Shown here piece by piece: positions 1 through 5,117 of a stretch of DNA of 5,117 nucleotides. Source of the DNA: an uncultured Ruminococcus sp. (lineage in GTDB: Bacteria > Bacillota > Clostridia > Oscillospirales > Acutalibacteraceae); contig CADCQO010000098.1 of assembly GCA_902803585.1 (NCBI GenBank), positions 1-5,117 on the forward strand, in the 5' to 3' direction. The notes under the pieces were generated by a model, which saw nothing but the letters and a program-made list of their open reading frames with translations, was not told the DNA's origin and made no database searches. The number at the start of each line of letters is the position of its first letter. Within the stretch, counting starts at the first letter, position 1. The position numbers were made by a program, and so were the translations under genes.

Positions 1-554
1 AAGTAAGGGTAACCGCCCATGCGGGAACCTTCTATCGCCAGAAGATTCCACAATTCTTCACGTTCTTCTTCGTCCTCAATATGGCCGAACAGTTCATCAA
101 AGTTCTCATCCGTGCCGGATAACGGCATAGCATCCGTTTCAAAGGTAATACGGCACTCCCGTTTATAGGGCAGCATATCTTCCTCCTCCGGCGGATAGGG
201 ATTTTCTTTCAGCAATTGACTTTCATCTGTGAGATAGTTCTCAATGTAAACCACCTTACATGGTTCATCATAGCCGTAGTAATCGTTATTCTCAATGTAA
301 AATTGGAGCAATCCCTCTGTGGGAAAATCCGGCAGCGGCGGCATTTCCGACAGATTGATCTGCGCTAAAAACATCATCGGCTCGCCGTTGATGCCCGACG
401 GATAGTCCTCTTTCTTCGTCAGATACGGGCAGCCACCGAGTTTACTTTCCCACGGCTTGGTATCGGCTGGCGTATAGCGCAGAATATTGATCGGACGCAT
501 CGTCGCTGCGATTGTTTTTTTCAGATCAGCAAATTTTTCAGGCAGTTCAAACAT
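1..554 (-). CDS. YwqG-like DUF1963 family protein, N-terminal 184 residues (runs off left edge)
   Basis: The reading frame is open from an ATG at 554-552 to the window edge, giving 184 complete codons and no stop. The protein starts MFELPEKFADLKK. Hallmarks of the YwqG/DUF1963 family are visible: a first GG-x-PYL motif (residues 40-45, GGCPYL), a FLAQINLSE strand (62-70), a GLLQFYI strand (81-87) followed by an acidic turn NNDYYG, and a second GGYPY motif (180-184) at the edge. Family members such as B. subtilis YwqG are about 260 residues, so roughly 70-80 residues are probably missing. A ribosome site (AAAGGGTG, about 563-570 on the minus strand) lies just upstream. No signal peptide or membrane segment is seen, so it is probably cytoplasmic. 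The biochemical function of the family is not established. It lies 72 bp downstream of ilvD in the same direction, separated by a stem-loop, and there is little room for its own promoter. Co-transcription by read-through is therefore plausible but unproven. Confidence 0.85.
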   Translation of the reverse strand, partial: MFELPEKFADLKKTIAATMRPINILRYTPADTKPWESKLGGCPYLTKKEDYPSGINGEPMMFLAQINLSEMPPLPDFPTEGLLQFYIENNDYYGYDEPCKVVYIENYLTDESQLLKENPYPPEEEDMLPYKRECRITFETDAMPLSGTDENFDELFGHIEDEEEREELWNLLAIEGSRMGGYPY

Positions 555-584
555 CTTCAACACCCTTTCTCACAGAAAATACAT

Positions 585-615
585 TGTGCAGAGCAGGATA
601 AATCTGCTCTGCACA
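585..615 (-). terminator. Stem-loop after ilvD, possible weak intrinsic terminator
   Basis: A perfect 12-bp inverted repeat (TGTGCAGAGCAG at 585-596, CTGCTCTGCACA at 604-615) with a 7-nt loop sits 11 nt beyond the ilvD stop codon. On the minus strand the stem is followed by ATGTATTTTC, an interrupted and poor U-tract, so termination may be partial. On the plus strand there is no T-run at all. The position between two co-directional genes fits either partial termination or an mRNA-stabilising/processing hairpin that sets the ratio of ilvD to the downstream YwqG-like gene. Confidence 0.6.
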
Positions 616-626
616 CGGTGAATCGT

Positions 627-2297
627 TTATTTCTTGATTTCCAGAACAGCGCCTCTGTTGCCGGAGGTAACCAAAGAAGCATATCTTGCCAGATAGCCTG
701 TTGTGATCTTCGGCTCTCTCGGCTGCCACTTCGCTCTTCTTTCGGCAAGCTCCTCGTCACTCAGACGGACATTGATTGTATTGGCGTTGATGTCGATTTC
801 GATGATATCGCCGTTTTCAATCAGGGCAATCGGGCCGCCGACAGCGGCTTCGGGGCTGACATGGCCGATAGAAGCTCCTCTTGTAGCACCGGAGAAACGT
901 CCGTCTGTAATCAATGCTACTGTGCTTCCCTGTCCTCTGCCCATGATGGCTGAGGTGGGATTCAGCATTTCTCTCATACCGGGGCCGCCCTTAGGACCTT
1001 CATAACGGATAACAACAACATCACCATCGTTGATCTTGCCGCCGTTGATTGCTTCCATTGCATCTTCTTCACAGTCAAATACTTTTGCAGGACCTTCATG
1101 TTTGAGCATTTCAGGTGCAACAGCAGAACGCTTTACTACGCAGGAATCCGGTGCCAGATTACCTCTGAGTACCGCAATACCGCCTGTTTTGCTGTAAGGA
1201 TTATCGACCGGACGGATAATTTCAGGATTCTTATTGACGCAGCCTGCAATATTCTCGGCAATTGTTTTGCCTGTGCAGGTGATAAGATCGGTTTTCAGCA
1301 GACCCAGTTTATTGATCTCGTTCATAACGGCATAAATGCCGCCTGCTTCGTTCAGATCTTCCATATAGGTTCTTCCCGCAGGCGCCAGATGACACAAATT
1401 AGGAGTATGGGAGCTGATATCATTGGCAATATCCAGATTCAGTTCAATACCGCATTCATGGGCAATAGCAGGAAGATGCAGCATACTGTTGGTACTGCAG
1501 CCAAGTGCCATATCCATTGTCAGGGCATTGCGGAAAGCGTCCTCCGTCATAATATCACGGGGTCTGATGTTTTTCTCCAGCAGTTCCATTACTTTCATGC
1601 CGGCGTGTTTTGCCAGACGGATTCTCTCGGAATAAACTGCGGGAATGGTGCCGTTGCCCTTGAGTGCCATGCCAAGCACCTCTGTCAGACAGTTCATGGA
1701 GTTGGCAGTGTACATACCGGAGCAGGAACCGCAGGTCGGACAGACCTTGTTCTCATACTCGTCCAGTTCATCGGCAGTAATTTTGCCGGAATTGTAAGAA
1801 CCTACTGCCTCAAACATACTGGAAAGACTTGTCTTACAGCCATTGACACGGCCAGCCAGCATCGGGCCGCCGCTGACAAAAATTGTGGGAATATTCAGAC
1901 GTGCTGCCGCCATCAGCAGACCGGGAACATTCTTGTCACAGTTTGGAATCATAACAAGCGCATCAAAAGCATGAGCCAGCGCCATTGCTTCGGTGGAATC
2001 AGCGATCAGGTCACGAGTTACCAGAGAATACTTCATGCCCTGATGTCCCATAGCGATACCATCACAGACAGCAATCGCCGGAAAAACAACCGGTGTGCCG
2101 CCCGCCATAGCTACGCCCATTTTCACGGCTTCTACGATCTTATCAATATTCATGTGACCGGGAACGATCTCATTATAGGAACTGACAATACCGACCATGG
2201 GCTTTGTCATTTCTTCATCTGTCATACCCAACGCTCTGAGCAAAGAACGCTGAGGTGCACATTTGGCACCCTCATGGATAGCATCACTATTCATCAT
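627..2297 (-). CDS. ilvD: Dihydroxy-acid dehydratase (EC 4.2.1.9)
   Basis: IlvD dehydrates 2,3-dihydroxyisovalerate to 2-ketoisovalerate and 2,3-dihydroxy-3-methylvalerate to 2-keto-3-methylvalerate, in valine, leucine, isoleucine and pantothenate synthesis in the cytoplasm. At 556 residues it is full length. Visible family marks: AVCDGIAMGH (76-85, metal-binding Asp79), the first IlvD/Edd signature with PNCDK (118-122, cluster ligand Cys120, Asp121, and Lys122, the carbamylated lysine of the family), VSGGPM (141-146), CPTCGSCSGMYTANSMNCL (186-204, cluster ligand Cys192), and the second signature DGRFSGATRG (465-474, catalytic Ser469). The position that is Cys in [2Fe-2S] members (P-C-N) is Gly-His here (PGH, 46-48), as in E. 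coli IlvD, so an oxygen-labile [4Fe-4S] cluster is expected. Two ATGs lie in tandem (2297 and 2294); AGG 6 nt before the first suits it, but the second is possible. The gene stands apart from any ilvBNC/leu genes and is driven by its own promoter. Confidence 0.98.
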   Translation of the reverse strand: MMNSDAIHEGAKCAPQRSLLRALGMTDEEMTKPMVGIVSSYNEIVPGHMNIDKIVEAVKMGVAMAGGTPVVFPAIAVCDGIAMGHQGMKYSLVTRDLIADSTEAMALAHAFDALVMIPNCDKNVPGLLMAAARLNIPTIFVSGGPMLAGRVNGCKTSLSSMFEAVGSYNSGKITADELDEYENKVCPTCGSCSGMYTANSMNCLTEVLGMALKGNGTIPAVYSERIRLAKHAGMKVMELLEKNIRPRDIMTEDAFRNALTMDMALGCSTNSMLHLPAIAHECGIELNLDIANDISSHTPNLCHLAPAGRTYMEDLNEAGGIYAVMNEINKLGLLKTDLITCTGKTIAENIAGCVNKNPEIIRPVDNPYSKTGGIAVLRGNLAPDSCVVKRSAVAPEMLKHEGPAKVFDCEEDAMEAINGGKINDGDVVVIRYEGPKGGPGMREMLNPTSAIMGRGQGSTVALITDGRFSGATRGASIGHVSPEAAVGGPIALIENGDIIEIDINANTINVRLSDEELAERRAKWQPREPKITTGYLARYASLVTSGNRGAVLEIKK

Positions 2298-2329
2298 TCA
2301 TTACCTGCCTTACCTAAGTTTAAAATTAT

Positions 2330-2343
2330 TGTACAGAAGTACA
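2330..2343. repeat. 14-bp inverted repeat TGTAC-N4-GTACA in the ilvD leader
   Basis: A perfect 5-bp dyad with a 4-bp centre (TGTACAGAAGTACA on the plus strand) lies about 35-45 bp downstream of the predicted ilvD transcription start. It has the size of a small operator half-site pair or a weak RNA hairpin. The U-rich stretch that follows in the transcript (AATAATTTT) is broken, and the stem is too short to be called a terminator. I cannot assign it to a known regulator. Confidence 0.35.
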
Positions 2344-2350
2344 CTTTTTT

Positions 2351-2371
2351 CTGTCTCTTCAGAAGGGACAG
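2351..2371 (-). promoter_or_regulatory. 5' leader hairpin of the ilvD transcript
   Basis: An imperfect inverted repeat lies almost at the predicted 5' end of the ilvD mRNA. CTGTC-C-CTT pairs with AAG-A-GACAG around a CTG loop, giving eight pairs with one C/A mismatch. It is followed by six A residues on the transcript strand, so it is not an intrinsic terminator. It could stabilise the mRNA 5' end or be a repressor operator overlapping the start site. The sequence does not decide between these. Confidence 0.4.
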
Positions 2372-2382
2372 CATACGCCTTT

Positions 2383-2411
2383 ATTATAAGTTTTTTTGTT
2401 GGTAATGTCAA
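2383..2411 (-). promoter_or_regulatory. Perfect-consensus sigma-A promoter of ilvD
   Basis: Read on the minus strand, TTGACA (2411-2406) and TATAAT (2388-2383) are separated by exactly 17 bp, matching the housekeeping sigma consensus in both boxes. The spacer holds a run of seven A residues. The predicted start of transcription is near 2376, giving a leader of about 78 nt before the ilvD ATG. This is too short for a T-box, which often controls branched-chain genes in Firmicutes. Such a strong promoter on a biosynthetic gene suggests a repressor or leader-level control, which is inference. Confidence 0.9.
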
Positions 2412-2456
2412 TCATTTCTTAACAGGAAATTTGACCGTTTCATTTCATGCCGGCTC

Positions 2457-2471
2457 ATTTTCTGAGAAAAT
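2457..2471. promoter_or_regulatory. Perfect 15-bp palindrome upstream of the ftsE promoter (possible operator)
   Basis: ATTTTCT-G-AGAAAAT is a perfect dyad ending 8 bp before the -35 box of the ftsE promoter and about 45 bp upstream of the ilvD -35 box, so it lies between the two divergent promoters. It resembles the CodY box (AATTTTCWGAAAATT), but its half-sites are spaced differently: aligned on either half it has four mismatches. CodY control of ilvD would make biological sense, but this is only a suggestion. Confidence 0.35.
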
Positions 2472-2479
2472 TTTACTAT

Positions 2480-2508
2480 TTGACGATTTTCACTGTATGC
2501 GTTATAAT
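2480..2508 (+). promoter_or_regulatory. Sigma-A promoter of the ftsE-ftsX operon
   Basis: TTGACG (2480-2485) and TATAAT (2503-2508) are spaced by 17 bp, one base away from full consensus. The predicted start is near 2515, leaving a leader of about 45 nt before the TTG start of ftsE. This also argues against the in-frame ATG at 2521, which would leave only about 6 nt of leader with no ribosome site. No other promoter is evident before ftsX or the third gene, so the three are probably one transcript. Confidence 0.85.
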
Positions 2509-2540
2509 AGGCTGGTATGTATGGCATCTCGACAACAATC

Positions 2541-2550
2541 AGGAAGGGAG
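2541..2550 (+). promoter_or_regulatory. Ribosome binding site that selects the TTG start of ftsE
   Basis: AGGAAGGGAG lies 9 nt before the TTG at 2560-2562. It is the only good ribosome site near the beginning of the ATPase-coding frame, whereas the frame itself stays open far upstream. It therefore decides the start. Confidence 0.7.
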
Positions 2551-2559
2551 AAAAAAGGA

Positions 2560-3282
2560 TTGATACATTTAGAAAATGTTTCCAAAGTTTACGCCAACGG
2601 CACACAAGCCATCAAGAATCTGACGCTTGATATCGCTGACGGCGAATTTGTCTTTGTAGTAGGTCCGTCAGGTGCGGGCAAAAGCACCTTTTTAAAACTG
2701 CTGATACGGGAGGAAGAAGCAACCAACGGTAAAATTGTTGTTAACGGACATGATCTGAGAAATATCCGCCGCAGTCAGATTCCTTATCTGCGCCGTACAA
2801 TGGGAATTGTCTTTCAGGATTTCCGCCTGATTGATAAAATGACGGTATCCGACAATGTTGCCTTTGCCCTGCGAGTCGTGGGTGCTTCTGACAGCATCAT
2901 TCAGCGCCGCGTCCCTGCTGTCTTGCGTATGGTGGGTCTGGAAGGAAAGGAAAAATGCAGACCTTATGAGCTTTCCGGCGGTGAACAGCAGCGTGTCAGT
3001 CTGGCTCGTGCACTCGTCAATCGTCCTGCTCTGCTGATTGCTGATGAACCCACCGGCAATATCGACCCTGAACGTTCCATCGAAATGATGAAACTGCTGA
3101 CATCTGTCCATAAAAAAGGCACTACCGTCATCATCGTGACGCATGAGCATGAACTGGTCAAGTCCTTCGGAGGAAGGGTGATCCGCATCACAGACGGAAA
3201 AATCGCCGCTGATGCTTTCCTCCCCAAAAAAGCAGTTTCTGCTGCACATAATGCCGCCGAAAAGGAGGAATTTTTATCATGA
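2560..3282 (+). CDS. ftsE: Cell-division ABC transporter ATP-binding protein FtsE
   Basis: FtsE is the cytoplasmic ATPase of the FtsEX complex, which drives conformational change in FtsX to activate a peptidoglycan hydrolase outside the cell. From the TTG start the protein is 240 residues (family usually about 220-230) and opens M/L-IHLENVSKVYANG, typical of FtsE. All ABC motifs are present: Walker A GPSGAGKS (35-42), Q-loop Gln86 in VFQDFRLI, signature LSGGEQQR (138-145), Walker B LLIADEP with Asp162 and Glu163, D-loop GNIDP (166-170), and H-loop His195 in VTHE. The enzyme should be active. A short charged tail (about 222-240) follows the conserved core. The frame stays open upstream to 2263, but that part has no family resemblance and crosses the promoter. 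An ATG at 2521 is in frame but lacks a ribosome site. The stop overlaps the ftsX start by 4 nt, indicating translational coupling. Confidence 0.96.
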   Translation: MIHLENVSKVYANGTQAIKNLTLDIADGEFVFVVGPSGAGKSTFLKLLIREEEATNGKIVVNGHDLRNIRRSQIPYLRRTMGIVFQDFRLIDKMTVSDNVAFALRVVGASDSIIQRRVPAVLRMVGLEGKEKCRPYELSGGEQQRVSLARALVNRPALLIADEPTGNIDPERSIEMMKLLTSVHKKGTTVIIVTHEHELVKSFGGRVIRITDGKIAADAFLPKKAVSAAHNAAEKEEFLS

Positions 3283-4193
3283 ACCTTTCAAGTGCCCGAT
3301 ACCTTCTCAAAGAAGGCTTTAAAAACATCTTCACTAACCACATGATGTCACTTGCTTCTGTGGCAGTACTCGTATCCTGTCTTATCATCACAGGTTCTGC
3401 CGCATTGTTCTCTCTCAATGTAAAGGCTCTTATTGAAAGTGTCGGTGACGACAGCCTGATTACCGTTTACCTCAAGCCTGACTATTCCGACAGCGATTCC
3501 GTACAGCTCGGCACAAAACTTTCTGAAATCCCGAACATACAAAGCTGCCAGTTCCATTCCCGCACGGAAGTGCTGGAAAGCTATCGCGAAACCCTTGGTG
3601 ACAGCATTTTTGAAGCCATGCAGGGAGAAGGCAATCCTTTCGGCAATGAGTACAAGGTACAGCTCAGCGACCTTTCCCAATATCAGTCAACCGTCAACAG
3701 TATCATGAAAATGGACGGGGTGGACACCGTAAGTGACAGAAGCGATGTTGCCCAAAGGCTGACAAATCTTAACCATCTTGTTACCGTTGTCGGAATGTGG
3801 CTTGTTCTTATATTGGCGGTTATCACCTTGTTCATTATCTCCAACACTATCAAAATGACCATGTACACCCGCCGTTTTGAAATCAGCATCATGAAGTCAG
3901 TCGGTGCTACCAATGCCTTTATCCGTATCCCCTTTGTGATTGAATCTATGACAATCGGATTATTTTCCGGCATACTGGCTTCTGTTGCCGTGATTGCGTT
4001 GTATGAGCCGGTGCGCGGCACTCTTTCAGACATCATTGATATGCTTCGCTCTGCAACCATACCGCTCGGAAATGTGTGGCTGCCGACACTGCTGTGTATG
4101 TCAGGTATCGGTATCACTGTCGGCTTATTCGGAGGCTTTATTGCTGTAAACCGTCATTTGAACAAGGAAGGAGGGGCTGTTTTTGGAACATAA
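3279..4193 (+). CDS. ftsX: Cell-division membrane protein FtsX
   Basis: FtsX is the membrane partner of FtsE. It has no transport role and passes the ATPase cycle to an extracellular hydrolase or activator through its first outside loop. The 304-residue protein shows the family layout: a cytoplasmic N-terminus (SARYLLKEGFKNIFTN), TM1 at about 24-46, a large extracellular loop (about 47-165), TM2 at about 168-190, a conserved cytoplasmic stretch with RRFEISIMKSVGATNAFIR (198-216), TM3 at about 219-242, a second loop, and TM4 at about 267-290. The ATG overlaps the ftsE stop as ATGA, and an excellent AAAGGAGG ribosome site lies at 3261-3268 inside the end of ftsE. The end of the gene overlaps the following TTG start by 11 nt. 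Length and topology are normal for Gram-positive FtsX, with no sign of damage. Confidence 0.96.
   Translation: MNLSSARYLLKEGFKNIFTNHMMSLASVAVLVSCLIITGSAALFSLNVKALIESVGDDSLITVYLKPDYSDSDSVQLGTKLSEIPNIQSCQFHSRTEVLESYRETLGDSIFEAMQGEGNPFGNEYKVQLSDLSQYQSTVNSIMKMDGVDTVSDRSDVAQRLTNLNHLVTVVGMWLVLILAVITLFIISNTIKMTMYTRRFEISIMKSVGATNAFIRIPFVIESMTIGLFSGILASVAVIALYEPVRGTLSDIIDMLRSATIPLGNVWLPTLLCMSGIGITVGLFGGFIAVNRHLNKEGGAVFGT
4168..4174 (+). promoter_or_regulatory. Ribosome binding site that selects the TTG start of the third operon gene
   Basis: AAGGAGG lies 8 nt before the TTG at 4183-4185, inside the 3' end of ftsX. In this frame a TGA occurs at 4159-4161, and the only other start-like codon after it is a CTG at 4177, just 2 nt from the ribosome site. 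TTG is therefore the only well-placed start that keeps the signal peptide. Confidence 0.8.
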
Positions 4194-5117
4194 GCATTAC
4201 CGGACGTTGGCTGTTTTCCTGACAGCTGTCTGTATCGGCTCTTTTTCTGTTCCGGTAGGAGCTGATGAAGACGAATATACAGATTTCTATGAAGCAATGG
4301 AAGATAACGAATATGTCTACGAAGGAACTCCTGACGAGTACGGCAGCGATGAAAACTACTATGATAATGAAACATATACAGACGAAAATAATTACGTCGG
4401 AGAATACACTGACGGTGATAACTATACTGATGACACGGAAGATGGCGGAGAGTACGATACAGAAAATGAAACCGACTTTGATGAAGAAGAAAACAGCCAT
4501 CAGCAGGAAGAACTGCAAAAGAAACACGAAGAGATTGAAGAAAAAATTCAGCTGACTGAACAGGAAATCGAGAACGCTAAACAGGAAATCGAGTCTTTGC
4601 AGCAGCAAATAGCTGATCTGAGCCGGCGTATCAAAACCAGCAGTCAGCATATTCTCACGCTGGACACTGAAATCAAAGAAAAGCAGAAACAGGTTGATGA
4701 CAAATCCGCCGAAATAGAAGATGTCCTTGCACTTCTCAGAGTACGTCTGCGGGCTATCCATACCGCAGGTGACACAGCTGCACTTGAAATTATTCTTGGT
4801 GCCAAAAACTTTTCTGATTTCATTGACAAGGCTGAAGCTATCAAAGTAATGTCCTCTTATGATAACAGACTGATCCTCTCTATCCAGGAACAAGCCGATG
4901 CACTTGCGGAAGAAAAAAGGGCTTTGCAGGATAAAAAGACGCAGGAAGAAGAAGAAAAACGCCGTCTGGAAAAAAATATGGATACGATCAACCAGCTTTC
5001 GGAAAAAAATACAAAGCTGATAGAATCCCTGATGAGTGATCATGAAAAGCTCCAGCACGAACAGGAAGAAACCGAAGCAAAACAGGAAGAACTGCAAAGG
5101 GCACTTGATGCCTACAA
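4183..5117 (+). CDS. Secreted coiled-coil murein hydrolase or activator, PcsB/CwlO/EnvC-like, N-terminal 311 residues (runs off right edge)
   Basis: This is probably the extracellular partner that FtsX activates to cut peptidoglycan at division. The frame is open from a TTG at 4183 to the window edge (311 codons). Layout: a signal peptide (1 to about 27; basic MEHKHYR, hydrophobic LAVFLTAVCIGSF, likely cleavage after VGA); an acidic, Tyr-rich low-complexity segment (28-106; 16 Asp, 18 Glu, 12 Tyr and no Lys or Arg); then a long coiled coil (about 107-311) with heptads such as QEIENAK/QEIESLQ. Within it, residues about 187-231, including LRAIHTAGDTAALEIILG and then FSDFIDKAEAI, match the conserved break in PcsB/CwlO-type N-terminal coiled coils. 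It overlaps ftsX by 11 nt. The C-terminal domain (M23, CHAP or NlpC/P60), which would tell a hydrolase from an activator, lies outside the window. An ATG at 4297 would remove the signal peptide and is not favoured. Confidence 0.85.
   Translation, partial: MEHKHYRTLAVFLTAVCIGSFSVPVGADEDEYTDFYEAMEDNEYVYEGTPDEYGSDENYYDNETYTDENNYVGEYTDGDNYTDDTEDGGEYDTENETDFDEEENSHQQEELQKKHEEIEEKIQLTEQEIENAKQEIESLQQQIADLSRRIKTSSQHILTLDTEIKEKQKQVDDKSAEIEDVLALLRVRLRAIHTAGDTAALEIILGAKNFSDFIDKAEAIKVMSSYDNRLILSIQEQADALAEEKRALQDKKTQEEEEKRRLEKNMDTINQLSEKNTKLIESLMSDHEKLQHEQEETEAKQEELQRALDAY
4561..4593 (+). repeat. Heptad-length DNA direct repeat in the coiled-coil region
   Basis: The 12-mer CAGGAAATCGAG occurs at 4561-4572 and again at 4582-4593, exactly 21 bp (seven codons) apart. 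It encodes QEIE at the same place in two successive heptads. A second direct repeat, CAGGAAGAACTGCAAA, occurs at 4504-4519 and 5083-5098 and encodes QEELQ near the start and near the visible end of the coiled coil. These fit local duplication or codon-biased coiled-coil sequence. Confidence 0.5.

Noticed and set aside
2330..2350. Possible plus-strand terminator: small dyad followed by TTTTTT at 2345-2350
   Set aside because: The stem is only 5 bp, and no plus-strand gene ends here. The T-run is better explained as leader sequence of ilvD on the other strand.
2298..2376. T-box riboswitch upstream of ilvD
   Set aside because: The leader of about 78 nt is too short, and no terminator/antiterminator pair with a long U-run is present.
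1098..2405. 435-codon open frame on the plus strand antisense to ilvD
   Set aside because: It lies opposite a full-length, motif-complete ilvD, has no family resemblance and no ribosome site, and is explained by the codon bias of the real gene.
2431..2436. Second -35-like box TTGACC on the plus strand
   Set aside because: No -10 box lies at a suitable distance, and the promoter at 2480-2508 is far better.
2263..2559. In-frame upstream extension of ftsE
   Set aside because: It overlaps the start of ilvD and crosses both promoters, and it does not resemble FtsE. The ribosome site and FtsE family alignment put the start at the TTG at 2560.
4138..5097. 319-codon open frame on the minus strand, very rich in Phe and Ile
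   Set aside because: It mirrors the GAA/GAT/AAA-rich coding of the acidic and coiled-coil protein on the plus strand; Glu and Lys codons read backwards give Phe and Leu. No promoter or ribosome site supports it.

Overview
The window reads as ordinary chromosomal DNA of a low- to mid-GC Gram-positive anaerobe. The best guess is Clostridia, perhaps Oscillospirales/Ruminococcus-like. The evidence is strong AGGAGG-type ribosome sites, two TTG start codons, consensus sigma-A promoters, a clostridial-looking IlvD, and an FtsE-FtsX-coiled-coil (CwlO/PcsB-like) operon. The genus is inference. There is no phage, IS element, CRISPR array, tRNA or rRNA here.

Left half, minus strand. A dihydroxy-acid dehydratase gene (ilvD, 627-2297) is read leftwards from a perfect-consensus promoter at 2383-2411. 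It is followed by a 12-bp perfect stem-loop (585-615) and then by the start of a YwqG/DUF1963-family gene that runs off the left edge (1-554). IlvD carries out the third common step of valine and isoleucine synthesis. The YwqG-like protein has no known function and no clear promoter of its own.

Middle, 2298-2559. This is a 262-bp divergent control region. It holds the ilvD promoter and leader (with two inverted repeats), a perfect 15-bp palindrome, and a near-consensus promoter for the rightward operon.

Right half, plus strand. Three tightly coupled genes occur: ftsE (TTG start, 2560-3282), ftsX (3279-4193, 4-nt overlap) and a secreted coiled-coil protein (TTG start, 4183 to beyond the right edge, 11-nt overlap). 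FtsE and FtsX form an ABC-type mechanotransmitter in the membrane. In Gram-positives it activates a secreted peptidoglycan hydrolase with an N-terminal coiled coil (PcsB in streptococci, CwlO in bacilli). The third gene has that layout: signal peptide, then coiled coil. Its catalytic or regulatory C-terminus lies outside the window.

The most unusual point is a stretch of about 79 residues, highly acidic and tyrosine-rich with no Lys or Arg, between the signal peptide and the coiled coil of that third protein. Nothing in the window clearly amounts to a wholly new system.
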